From the NCBI GenBank assembly GCA_964438995.1, contig CAYTMQ010000008.1, positions 62,001-126,000 on the forward strand: a stretch of DNA of 64,000 nucleotides. The letters are read 5' to 3'. This document shows positions 8,704-16,947 of the stretch, piece after piece. The notes beneath the pieces are model-generated. The model was not told the DNA's origin. It saw nothing but the letters and a program-made list of their open reading frames with translations, and ran no database searches. This stretch comes from JABMMZ01 sp964438995 (lineage in GTDB: Bacteria > Bacteroidota > Bacteroidia > NS11-12g > UBA955). Both the position numbers and the translations under genes were made by a program. Each line of letters opens with the position of its first letter. Position 1 is the first letter of the stretch.

Positions 8704-10017
8704 ATGGGTGACTTTAGTATTCTGAATTTAATAACGGCCATAATGGGCTTTGTTGTTGCTTCAATTCTGATTTATACTTCTTATAAAAATAAGTATTCAA
8801 ATTGGTTTTTGGGCTGGGGATTTTTGCTCCTAGCTTTTCGCTCTTTAAGTATTTACTTTAGACAACAAGAACTCTTTGCCAATACATTCTTGATGGGCTC
8901 TGTTAGCGCTTTTTACTATTTTATACCCCCAGTTTTGTATTTGTACATTAGAAAACTGTCTTACGACGAGAATGAGAAAAACCCAAAAGACCTTATACAT
9001 TTCATTTTCCCAGGCTTAAGTGTCATTTTATTGTTGTACTATTTATTTGCTAATTACTTCTATTTTGGTCAAATTAGTTTACCATTACAAACAACTAAAT
9101 TCAATGATTACTATCCATTTTTTTACATTCAAATTGGCTTACATGCTCAAATTTTAGTATTGTATAGTATTTTCTATTTGGTATTATCCTGGCGTGTATT
9201 TTATAAAAAGTTGCGAAAGTCGGACAACGAACACCCGCAATATACTATGACTAGAAAATGGGTCAAAGTATTGCTTTTTTATTGTACTGCCCTATCAATA
9301 CTTTTATTTGTTACTGCTATTGTGACATGGGCATACAACATTAATATTCTCAAATTAAATGTTGCTCGATTGATTGTAGTGCGCAGCATTGTTCTAATCT
9401 TTTTATTTACAAGGATATTTTTTAAACGAGAACTGCTATTAGGTATTCCAAAAATCAATACCAGTTTACCTGTTATAGATGACATGCCATCGTATACGTT
9501 TAATCATTCTGAACACCATGCTATTCCGGTAACTTATGTGTCGAATGCCAACGAAAATACAGAAGCAGAAATCATTATTGAAGAGCGCACAAAAGACGTT
9601 TATTTTGATAGTTACGGATGGATTCAACATCTAAATGTTGAAGTGGATGAGAAATCCTTGAATTTAGAAACAGACAAAATAGATAGCTACATCAAACAAA
9701 TCAATTCTTATATGGACAAAGCACCATATACCAATCCAGATTTCGACATGAAAACCATTAGCACTTCTCTCGGCATACCATACTACCACTTAGAATTCCT
9801 TTTCAGATATTACAACCAATACACATTTGCCGAATACAGAAATATGGTTCGAGTAAGACATGTCCTAAACGACATTGACCAAGGTGAGCGTGCAAACCAT
9901 ACATTAGAAGAATTAGGCAAAAAAGCAGGATTCTCTTCTCGCTCAAGTTTCTTTAGAGTGTTTAAACAAGTAACAGGCAAAACCCCAAAACAGTATTTCG
10001 AAGATTCTGACCTCTAA
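8704..10017 (+). CDS. Membrane-bound AraC-family transcriptional regulator
   Basis: A 437-residue protein with about seven hydrophobic segments in residues 5-240, a charged linker (250-320), and an AraC-type DNA-binding domain in the last 110 residues. The latter shows two helix-turn-helix units, MKTISTSLGIPYYHLEFLF and LEELGKKAGFSSRSSFFRVF, followed by KQVTGKTPKQYF, the hallmark end of AraC domains. This domain order is common in Bacteroidota and suggests direct sensing at the membrane, with DNA binding on the cytoplasmic side. Targets cannot be read from the context. Confidence 0.92.
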   Translation: MGDFSILNLITAIMGFVVASILIYTSYKNKYSNWFLGWGFLLLAFRSLSIYFRQQELFANTFLMGSVSAFYYFIPPVLYLYIRKLSYDENEKNPKDLIHFIFPGLSVILLLYYLFANYFYFGQISLPLQTTKFNDYYPFFYIQIGLHAQILVLYSIFYLVLSWRVFYKKLRKSDNEHPQYTMTRKWVKVLLFYCTALSILLFVTAIVTWAYNINILKLNVARLIVVRSIVLIFLFTRIFFKRELLLGIPKINTSLPVIDDMPSYTFNHSEHHAIPVTYVSNANENTEAEIIIEERTKDVYFDSYGWIQHLNVEVDEKSLNLETDKIDSYIKQINSYMDKAPYTNPDFDMKTISTSLGIPYYHLEFLFRYYNQYTFAEYRNMVRVRHVLNDIDQGERANHTLEELGKKAGFSSRSSFFRVFKQVTGKTPKQYFEDSDL

Positions 10018-10035
10018 CTTCGACCATTACCTTTA

Positions 10036-10115
10036 CAACCTTACAAGGTTGGATTAACTTCCAACAACAACCTTACAAGGTTGACGACCTATACACTTCG
10101 ACCATACAAGGTTGG
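10036..10115. repeat. Palindromic repeat array, 32-bp phase (locus 1, degenerate)
   Basis: CAACCTTACAAGGTTG occurs exactly at 10036-10051 and 10068-10083, a 32-bp phase. A decayed third unit (GACCATACAAGGTTGG, 10100-10115) keeps the phase, and a half unit AAGGTT follows near 10124. Each unit has 7-bp arms CAACCTT/AAGGTTG around a two-base centre. The centre AC makes these the reverse complement of the units at 62.2 kb. The array fills the gap between the convergent araC-type and alkB-like genes. Confidence 0.9.
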
Positions 10116-10127
10116 CAAATTTCAAGG

Positions 10128-10727
10128 TTACCTTATAATCTGCCGAAAAGTTAGATTGATGCGGGGGGATTTCACTTTTTTGGATTTTGGTAAGGCGTGC
10201 TTCCAGCAATGTTGGAGCTTGCCTTTCATGATGAGTAGACTGCCAGATTCTAAGATGATATCTACCTTCTCTCCAGTAGTATTGTGTTTCAAGCTAAACT
10301 TTCTAGTGGCTCCTAAACTCAATGATGCTATCATTGGTTGATTACCCAATTCAGGCTCATTGTCGGCATGCCAACCCATTCCCTCCTCTCCATTGTGGTA
10401 CAAATTCAACAAACATGAATTGAATTCGAATCCAGTTGCATGTTCGACCAAACGTTTGATTTTAGTCAACTCGGGTGACCAACTCAATGGACGTTTTTGT
10501 TTGCCTGAATAGGTGTAAACCTTTCCCTCATCTCCATACCAAGCTACTTTTCGCGATGTCTTAATAAGTTTACCGAACATCACGAGCTCATCGTTTTTCC
10601 ATGGAACATTCACAAGCAATTCATTATATAAATTAGCACAATCATGAACGTTTAGAAAATTTTGCCAATAATACATTTCTCCTTCATATGGCAAATAATT
10701 GTGAGGTTGAAAGACATTAAAATCCAT
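10128..10727 (-). CDS. AlkB-like 2-oxoglutarate/Fe(II) dioxygenase
   Basis: I choose the ATG at 10727, giving 199 residues, because an in-frame upstream ATG at 10805 would run through the divergent promoter region. The family oxidatively demethylates alkylated DNA or RNA bases using Fe(II), O2 and 2-oxoglutarate. The iron ligands are visible as H120 and D122 (GWHADNE) and H177 (CWKHALP), and 2-oxoglutarate is bound by R189 and R195 in PRINLTFR. The sequence style is closest to the ALKBH2/3-like bacterial AlkB proteins. The gene is divergent from the beta-lactamase-like gene, not part of an ada operon. Confidence 0.93.
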   Translation of the reverse strand: MDFNVFQPHNYLPYEGEMYYWQNFLNVHDCANLYNELLVNVPWKNDELVMFGKLIKTSRKVAWYGDEGKVYTYSGKQKRPLSWSPELTKIKRLVEHATGFEFNSCLLNLYHNGEEGMGWHADNEPELGNQPMIASLSLGATRKFSLKHNTTGEKVDIILESGSLLIMKGKLQHCWKHALPKSKKVKSPRINLTFRQIIR

Positions 10728-10784
10728 ATAAATTACAAAATTGGATATTTTTCTAGTCAAATAAAATAGTATTAAATCTTTTCT

Positions 10785-10792
10785 TACATTTG
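10785..10792 (+). promoter_or_regulatory. Putative -7 element abutting the beta-lactamase-like start codon
   Basis: TACATTTG fits TAnnTTTG. Only four bases separate it from the ATG at 10797, so transcription should start at or next to the start codon and the mRNA may be leaderless. Confidence 0.55.
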
Positions 10793-10796
10793 AATC

Positions 10797-11687
10797 ATGA
10801 AACAACTACCACTTCTTTTAATCATTCTATCTGTTTTTGTTGCCTGTAAACAAAAAGCAAAAACACAGCATTCGATACTGCAAGCGCAAATCGACAGCTT
10901 TGCAAAGTCAAAAAAAGCTGATATAGGCGTTGCCATCTTCGGCATCAACCCTGAAGACACCTTCTTTTATAATGGAGACAAACCTTTTACCATTATGAGT
11001 GTGGTTAAATTCCCTCAGGCAGTTGGATTGCTCAATTTGGTTAAGAATGGTAAATTGGATTTTAATCAGACGGCATTTATTGATAGCAATGAATTGAATC
11101 GCCCTACCCATAGTCCGTTTGCTGAAGAACATCCTTATGGAAATGCCTCAATAGTATTAAAAGATGGTTTTAAATATTCTGTTTCAAAAAGCGATAACAT
11201 CATTTGTGATATGTATTACCGTTATCAATCACCACAAGAATTGACGGCATTTTTACACCAATCAGGTTATAACACAATTAACATCAACCGCACTTACAAA
11301 GCGATGAACATAGATAGTTTGTTTTTAAACAACAGCACACCTAGAGATATGGCTAGATTGTTGCGCGATTTCTATGAAGGCAAATACACCAATCAGTCCG
11401 ACCGCGACACATTGTTAAACATCATGCGCAATACTGAAACGGGTCCGAAACGTTTAAAAGGCCAACTACCAAAAGTTAATATTGCTCACAAGACAGGCAC
11501 CTTCTATATAAATGACAGTTTTATCAATGCCCTGAATGATGTAGGCATAGTTGAAACACCAGACAAAAAAGCCATGTATTACATTGTAGTTTTTGTCAAC
11601 AACTCCACAGAAGGAGAAGAAACAACTGAAGCCATAATAGCACAAATCAATGCCATGGCGTATAAGTATTTTAATAAGAAGAAGTAG
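10797..11687 (+). CDS. Class A beta-lactamase-like serine hydrolase, lipoprotein; Glu166 apparently missing
   Basis: A 296-residue protein begins with a lipoprotein leader (lipobox FVAC, Cys17). The serine beta-lactamase/DD-peptidase fold is shown by SVVK (S68, K71), SDN (S132-N134) and KTG (K232-G234), spaced as in class A enzymes of the A2 subgroup typical of Bacteroidota. In the omega loop, where A2 enzymes read NEAQM or TEAEM with the general base Glu166, this protein reads RTYKAM, so Tyr167 sits where the Glu should be. Without that base deacylation would be slow. The protein could be a poor beta-lactamase, a beta-lactam-binding protein or a differently tuned hydrolase. It stands alone with its own promoter. 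Confidence 0.85.
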   Translation: MKQLPLLLIILSVFVACKQKAKTQHSILQAQIDSFAKSKKADIGVAIFGINPEDTFFYNGDKPFTIMSVVKFPQAVGLLNLVKNGKLDFNQTAFIDSNELNRPTHSPFAEEHPYGNASIVLKDGFKYSVSKSDNIICDMYYRYQSPQELTAFLHQSGYNTININRTYKAMNIDSLFLNNSTPRDMARLLRDFYEGKYTNQSDRDTLLNIMRNTETGPKRLKGQLPKVNIAHKTGTFYINDSFINALNDVGIVETPDKKAMYYIVVFVNNSTEGEETTEAIIAQINAMAYKYFNKKK

Positions 11688-11689
11688 CG

Positions 11690-13504
11690 TTATCTTAACA
11701 AGGTAATCGTACCTGTTTCCCTATAATTTTGATTGTCTATTCCTTTGCCTTTAAGCACAAAAAAATAGACATCTTGTTGAACCATTTCTCCTTTGTATTT
11801 TCCATCCCAACCTATTTCTGGGTCTTCAGATTCAAATAGTATTTCACCCCATTTATTGAACACAATTAACTGATAATTGTACAATCTATTGGTATATGGT
11901 TTAAATGTAGAGTGGCTGGGATTAAAGGCATTAGGAATAAATAGATACACTTTATTATTAATTATGTACTGTGTTGAATCAGAAAAACAGCCATACAGAT
12001 TTGTGACCCTCAATTTTACTGGATATTTACCAGTATCTTCAATTGATATCTGCAAGAGTTTTTCTGAACTTGAATCCTGATCGAACCACCACTTATATTG
12101 ATGTGTTAGAACTGTATCTAATGGATAAAAAGCATACATATTTTTACCAATTATATCATAATAAAATTCAGATTTTGGCTTGTTATAGGCATTAATTGAA
12201 GATTTAAAAGTATCGCGACAACCATTGCTATCTATTGAATACAAAGTAATGGGATATATACCTTCTCTTTCTGGCTTAAATATCAAAGAATCCAACACTC
12301 GAGTCCGAGAATTATACAACCAACTGTAAGACGACCCTTTTAACTTGGGAGAAGGCACAATCATTACACTATCCCCAACACATATTTTGGTGTCAAAAAA
12401 TTTAACCAAGTGTTTAGCATTTAAAGCACTAACACTTAAAGAAAATGTATCAGAACAAAAAGAATCATTGCCATATAATTTGATTTGATACGTCCCCTGG
12501 TTTTTGTATTTGTGTTTGATAGCATTATTATGTGAAGTTAGCATCCAATCACCATCTCCGAAATCCCATTTAAATTGTGCAAATCCTTTGCTTAAATTAT
12601 CAAACCTAAATGAATCGTATAGGCATATAAAACTATTTCCTCCAAATTGTACATCTCTCAAAGAATCTGAAGTAACAATTATTGTTTTTTCTGAACAAAA
12701 TCCTTTTTTGTAACTCAACAATTGATATGAAGCATTCTGATTAACTTTTAATTGAATGATTGTATCTTCAGAGGTATAAACGATAGCTTTGTTTTCTTCT
12801 AATAATTTTGAAGATACTTTAGGATTTAAGAAAAGATGCAAATCATTATTGCATTGATATTGCCTTACCTTTGTATTAAGAGGCATACAAGAAAAATCTA
12901 CCCACATAATCGAGGTATGCCCTCCCTCTGAACAGCCTTTTACTTCAATTTTAAATTTCAGAGATTTTCCTTTAAGGTTGTTGATTTTTATTTCCCTAAA
13001 AGTCCATTTTAAAAAACGGTTGTATAAATTACCATTGACAATAAAGCTGTAATTTCGATGCAACAGATTCAATTCAGCAAATTCTTCATAATAGATTGAA
13101 TCATCATCAGACAATGAAATCCTGTAATATCCATCGTGAATTTCATAGTACATCGAATACCAAAATGGAATTGCAAACACATTGCTATCTATATCTATGG
13201 TATTTTCAATTGAATACAAATTACTGGTATAGCTTCCTCTATTAAATGTACCCAACATCAAAGAATACAATCCACCATCAGGACAAACTGCAGGTTGATT
13301 TATGTAGGGTGCAATCTTTTCTGTATCTGAAGTGATGTAGAACCCAGAGTTTTTTGAGTTTAAATTGGGTGTTAATGCAGCTCCTCCTAGTTTAGGAATC
13401 CAAGCCCCTAGATTGTTATTTTCAAATCCTATATCATTTTGCGCATATACATAAGAATCTATGCACATCAAAATGACAACAAACAATCTTAATGGACTCT
13501 TCAT
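11690..13504 (-). CDS. PKD-domain surface protein with type B (gliding motility-associated) T9SS C-terminal domain
   Basis: I start at 13504, giving 604 residues with a clean signal peptide (MKSPLRLFVVILMCIDSYVYA, cleaved before Q); the in-frame ATG at 13540 adds 12 residues in front. Residues about 20-230 are a novel N-terminal region that may be a jelly-roll carbohydrate- or protein-binding domain. Residues about 300-375 are a PKD domain (FKWDFGDGDW ... YKNQGTYQIKLY), followed by a second Ig-like unit. The C-terminus (PNAFNPSHSTFKPY ... YNYQLIVFNKWGEILFES ... WDGKYKGEMVQQDVY) is the type B sorting domain. It is probably a cell-surface adhesin exported by the T9SS; it converges with the beta-lactamase-like gene at a two-base gap. 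Confidence 0.88.
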   Translation of the reverse strand: MKSPLRLFVVILMCIDSYVYAQNDIGFENNNLGAWIPKLGGAALTPNLNSKNSGFYITSDTEKIAPYINQPAVCPDGGLYSLMLGTFNRGSYTSNLYSIENTIDIDSNVFAIPFWYSMYYEIHDGYYRISLSDDDSIYYEEFAELNLLHRNYSFIVNGNLYNRFLKWTFREIKINNLKGKSLKFKIEVKGCSEGGHTSIMWVDFSCMPLNTKVRQYQCNNDLHLFLNPKVSSKLLEENKAIVYTSEDTIIQLKVNQNASYQLLSYKKGFCSEKTIIVTSDSLRDVQFGGNSFICLYDSFRFDNLSKGFAQFKWDFGDGDWMLTSHNNAIKHKYKNQGTYQIKLYGNDSFCSDTFSLSVSALNAKHLVKFFDTKICVGDSVMIVPSPKLKGSSYSWLYNSRTRVLDSLIFKPEREGIYPITLYSIDSNGCRDTFKSSINAYNKPKSEFYYDIIGKNMYAFYPLDTVLTHQYKWWFDQDSSSEKLLQISIEDTGKYPVKLRVTNLYGCFSDSTQYIINNKVYLFIPNAFNPSHSTFKPYTNRLYNYQLIVFNKWGEILFESEDPEIGWDGKYKGEMVQQDVYFFVLKGKGIDNQNYRETGTITLLR

Positions 13505-13582
13505 ATTAGTTTCAGTGATAGTTTTAATCCACTTTAACAAAGGTACTAAAATTATATTAATTAGTACATCATCTGCTATCCC

Positions 13583-13984
13583 CTAATACAACACCACCTT
13601 ATACTTCTCTGCCATCTTCTGTAATTGCTCGCCACTTACACCGTGAATATTGGAAGAATGATGTCGGTTTTCAACTGTTACTACATGCACTTGATAACCA
13701 TATTCTGAAGCCAATTTAAAATACGGCTCAATTTCCCATTCGATGCTAAAGACGTTGTCTAAGAATATCTTTTCATCAGCTCGAATCATTGCGTCTTTAA
13801 CATTGTTTTCGCACTGCTTATAGGCCAAATGATTGTCTTCGAATCTGAAGTTATAACGACCCGAAGAATCGGTGAAATAATCGTCAATTGAATACACTTT
13901 ACTGCCATTTGACAACACTTTAGCCAATGTTGATTTACCACTGCCAGGCAAGCCTCTTAAAATGATGAGGTGTTTCAAGTTCAA
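13583..13984 (-). CDS. Small P-loop ATPase/kinase (N4BP2-like)
   Basis: A 133-residue single-domain P-loop protein. The Walker A loop GLPGSGKST (11-19) is followed by SIDDYF, where the Asp acts as in nucleoside and polynucleotide kinase folds, and an ENNVKDAM helix. This is the NEDD4-binding-protein-2-like ATPase group, related to the 5' kinase domain of T4 polynucleotide kinase. The substrate is not known. Its ATG overlaps the stop of the UMF1 transporter gene by four bases, so the two are translationally coupled. Confidence 0.85.
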   Translation of the reverse strand: MNLKHLIILRGLPGSGKSTLAKVLSNGSKVYSIDDYFTDSSGRYNFRFEDNHLAYKQCENNVKDAMIRADEKIFLDNVFSIEWEIEPYFKLASEYGYQVHVVTVENRHHSSNIHGVSGEQLQKMAEKYKVVLY

Positions 13985-15351
13985 TCTTCTATTTTGACTT
14001 TCCTTATCTTGAACAACAATATAAATCCAATTCCAAAAAACACCACCAATGAAATTACCGAATTACGCATGCTGACTTCGTTGTTCATTTCTCTAGTGAT
14101 ATGCTCGATAAATCCAAAAAAGAAAGTGCCAATTGCAATAGCTACTTTTTCAGAAAATTCGTAAAAACTGAAATAAGATGCGTTGTCTTCAGAATCGGTT
14201 GGTATTAGTTTGGCAAAGGTAGAACGAGACAAACTTTGAATACCGCCCATTACCGAACCAACTATTGCTGCTAATATATAAAACGCATTGACACTGTAAA
14301 CAAAATAGGCACCAACGCATATTCCTATCCAAATACCTGTTAAGATGATCAATGCATTGATGTTGCCAATTCTCTTTGATATGTATGAAAATAAATAAGC
14401 TCCAGCAATGGCTATTAATTGTATCAATAGAATGGTAATAATCAAACTGTCTTTGGGCATTTTAAGTTCTTTATCTGCAAAAGAAGATGCCACATACATG
14501 ACAGTTTGTGCGCCCATACTATAAAAGAAAAAAGCCGTCAGATAGCGCTTAATTAAATGTGACTGTTTGATCTGACCGAACACCTTTATCAGTTCTTTAT
14601 ACCCTTTAGAAATTGAGATATTCGCTTTTTTTAATTTGTTTTTAGGCAAATAATAAAATGGAATTAGAGAAAACAACAACCACCAGACACCCACCAAAAC
14701 AAATGCGATTCTAGAGGCTTCGCCAGTAGCTTGCGATATTGCCAACTTATTGGCTTCTTTAGGATCCATGTATTCGTTTGCATCTAATATGCTCAATACC
14801 CTCGAATTCATATCAAATAAAATGTCTGGATTTAATACCAATACCAAACAAATGACTAGTAAAATAACTCCTCCAATATAGCCCAATGAAAATCCTTTAG
14901 CGCTGAGTTTGTCATACCTATCTTCAGTTGCAATTTCAGGTAAATAGGCATTATAAAATACAATACTTCCAGCATATCCAACAGTACCTAATATAAATGT
15001 GACGATACCTATATGAATGTGTTGACTATCGAAAAAATACATACCAAAGCAACTTAAAACACCAAGGTATACAAACACTTTCATAAACGATTTTTTGTTG
15101 CCTGCACTATCCGCAATGCCACCCAAAACTGGATTGATTAAAGCAATGATGATAAAAGAAAAAGCAAGACAATAACAAAACAGAATAGAATCGGTTAAAT
15201 GCATCCCAAATATATCGATGCCATTTTTGGTTTGGTTGTTCCAATAAATAGGAAACAAAGCCGATGTAATGGTTAATGGATATACGCTATTCGCCCAGTC
15301 GTACATGCACCATGCATTGGTAATTTTCTTATCGTTTTTTACTGCTACCAT
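13981..15351 (-). CDS. UMF1 family MFS transporter
   Basis: A 456-residue polytopic inner-membrane protein with about eleven or twelve hydrophobic helices. The N-terminal AWCMYDWANSVYPLTI motif is diagnostic of the UMF1/Atg22-like branch of the major facilitator superfamily. A cytoplasmic loop with an extra segment near residues 170-225 is typical of this family. Fungal Atg22 exports amino acids from the vacuole; the substrate of bacterial members is not established. It lies in an operon five bases after the SpeE-like gene and overlaps the downstream kinase gene by four. Confidence 0.92.
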   Translation of the reverse strand: MVAVKNDKKITNAWCMYDWANSVYPLTITSALFPIYWNNQTKNGIDIFGMHLTDSILFCYCLAFSFIIIALINPVLGGIADSAGNKKSFMKVFVYLGVLSCFGMYFFDSQHIHIGIVTFILGTVGYAGSIVFYNAYLPEIATEDRYDKLSAKGFSLGYIGGVILLVICLVLVLNPDILFDMNSRVLSILDANEYMDPKEANKLAISQATGEASRIAFVLVGVWWLLFSLIPFYYLPKNKLKKANISISKGYKELIKVFGQIKQSHLIKRYLTAFFFYSMGAQTVMYVASSFADKELKMPKDSLIITILLIQLIAIAGAYLFSYISKRIGNINALIILTGIWIGICVGAYFVYSVNAFYILAAIVGSVMGGIQSLSRSTFAKLIPTDSEDNASYFSFYEFSEKVAIAIGTFFFGFIEHITREMNNEVSMRNSVISLVVFFGIGFILLFKIRKVKIED

Positions 15352-15356
15352 CTAAA

Positions 15357-16007
15357 CTATTTTTTACAAATGTATATTTTGTTACCGTATGTTTTATGCT
15401 TTAAAGTTTGAACTTCAGAAAAGGTCTCTTTTAAAAGTGCTTCGTACTCTGCTTGTCCCTCAAAACCGTGTGCCATCACATTGCGCATATAAATGCCTCC
15501 CTTCTCTAAAAGATTGTAGTTGTTAGAAACATAAACAGCTTCTCTGCAAAAAGTGGGTACTGCATCGTCCCAGAAAACATCATCAATGATGCAATCAAAA
15601 CTCGCTTGAGGCAATTCGGTTATCACCTTTGACGCATCACCATGTATCAAATTCAAATTATCGATGTCGCTTGCTCCAAAATGTGTTTTCGACAATTGAA
15701 TCAAATCTGCATCCAACTCAACAGCCATTATTTTTAAAGGCCAATGGCATTTGGTATTTAAAATTGAAACAGCAGAACCTGCTCCATATCCAAGCATCAA
15801 CACATTGCTTACTTTTTTGTGCCTTAATACCTCTTCGATACCTTTCAGCATGATTTGATGTAGAGAGCCAAAGCTGTAATTCGTATTGCGAGAATTCAAT
15901 ACCTTTACACCATTTTCAAAATTGATTTCATAAGTCTGCCCAATACTGGTTTTACCTTGTTCTACAACCAATGGCAATACGTAGCTCAGCAGTTTTTTGG
16001 TACTCAA
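15357..16007 (-). CDS. Spermidine-synthase-like SAM-dependent methyltransferase-fold protein
   Basis: A 216-residue Rossmann-fold protein. Motif I is MLGYGAGSA (71-79), the acidic residue is in VELDAD (96-101), and GDASKVI (123-129) and FDCIIDDVFWDD follow, as in polyamine aminopropyltransferases (SpeE) and their methyltransferase-like relatives. It lacks the N-terminal SpeE beta domain of normal length, and the SpeE signature tyrosine region is not obvious, so aminopropyl transfer is not certain. The start lies two bases after the barrel protein gene, with the transporter five bases downstream. Confidence 0.8.
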   Translation of the reverse strand: MSTKKLLSYVLPLVVEQGKTSIGQTYEINFENGVKVLNSRNTNYSFGSLHQIMLKGIEEVLRHKKVSNVLMLGYGAGSAVSILNTKCHWPLKIMAVELDADLIQLSKTHFGASDIDNLNLIHGDASKVITELPQASFDCIIDDVFWDDAVPTFCREAVYVSNNYNLLEKGGIYMRNVMAHGFEGQAEYEALLKETFSEVQTLKHKTYGNKIYICKK

Positions 16008-16009
16008 TT

Positions 16010-16819
16010 TTAAAAAACTATTAGAAAACCAACTTTAATACTGATGCTACTAATGGCCTGTGTGTAGGTCAATTTATCTGTCGCCAAATCCTTTTTAAAA
16101 AGGGCCGGCAATACACTGGCGTTATTTCTAACAAGAGTGGGGTCTTTGTGATAGATATACTCTCGATCTGAGACATTGGGATAAGCAGATTCAAGACTGC
16201 CATTTTGGTCGTCTTTGTACTCCGAAACACTTGCACTTTTCACTTTGGTATTCAACACCATCAATTCTGTGTTGATAAAGAATCTGACATTTTTAGCAAT
16301 TTCTTTGTTGACGTTAACACCTCCAACAAAACCAAGAGATGTATAATTTTTTATGGACATGATGGTTCTATTGTAGTGGTTACTATCTGACATATATTGT
16401 TCTTCTCTGTTGTTAGAGGTGATGGGTAAAACCACTCCTGCTCTCAAATCGATATCCAAGAAATTCAAATTAAATTTATACGCCAATTGGGTTTGCAAAC
16501 GTAATGAATTTAGGCTTCTATAATTTGCTTGATATCTGAACGAATCTTTTCTTAAAAAAGCTGTTGTAACTTGTGTGCCTTGAAAGCCTTCTAATCCAGC
16601 ACAGAAATACCAGTTTGAGCTGTCTGGCATGTATTGAAACATCAGTTTTTGAGTCTGACCTTGACCAAGACTAAAGGATTGCTCAGAACCAAATTTCGAG
16701 TCGGTTTCACTGTTTTTTAAAGTTCCAAAAGAAGCACCGGCCTCGAAACTCACACCATAACGCTGCGCATGCACATTTGCAATCGAAAGGGTTGTGATCA
16801 ATAGCAATAGAATTCTCAT
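16010..16819 (-). CDS. Predicted outer-membrane beta-barrel protein
   Basis: Starting at 16819 gives 269 residues with a signal peptide (MRILLLLITTLSIANVHA, cleaved before Q); an ATG at 16858 would put hydrophilic residues before it. The mature protein alternates aromatic and polar residues in strands, including YGVSFEAGASFG, YRSLNSLRLQTQLAYKF and a terminal SISIKVGFLIVF. The last residue is Phe, as in many barrels inserted by BamA. There is no porin signature, so the family remains unnamed. It is the first gene of the four-gene operon with the SpeE-like, UMF1 and kinase genes. Confidence 0.75.
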   Translation of the reverse strand: MRILLLLITTLSIANVHAQRYGVSFEAGASFGTLKNSETDSKFGSEQSFSLGQGQTQKLMFQYMPDSSNWYFCAGLEGFQGTQVTTAFLRKDSFRYQANYRSLNSLRLQTQLAYKFNLNFLDIDLRAGVVLPITSNNREEQYMSDSNHYNRTIMSIKNYTSLGFVGGVNVNKEIAKNVRFFINTELMVLNTKVKSASVSEYKDDQNGSLESAYPNVSDREYIYHKDPTLVRNNASVLPALFKKDLATDKLTYTQAISSISIKVGFLIVF

Positions 16820-16932
16820 ATTTCTATGCGAATCTATACAATTTGAATTGTAAAACAATAGAGAAAACCTTGTATTTCGAAAAGGCAGATAAAATGTTCA
16901 TTATTATGCTATGATTACAGCGCTTTATTGCT

Positions 16933-16940
16933 TAATTTTG
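16933..16940 (+). promoter_or_regulatory. Putative -7 element for purQ
   Basis: TAATTTTG fits TAnnTTTG and ends seven bases before the purQ start codon at 16948, so the transcript would have almost no 5' leader. I see no purine riboswitch or operator. Confidence 0.55.
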
Positions 16941-16947
16941 CAGTCAA

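Noticed and set aside
10028..10051. Palindrome units at 10.0 kb as intrinsic terminators for the convergent genes
   Set aside because: The arms are only 7 bp and no T-run follows on either strand, although weak termination cannot be excluded.
10081..10341. Plus-strand open frame of 86 codons through the palindrome array
   Set aside because: It starts within the repeat and reads antisense to the alkB-like gene, whose iron and cofactor motifs are convincing.
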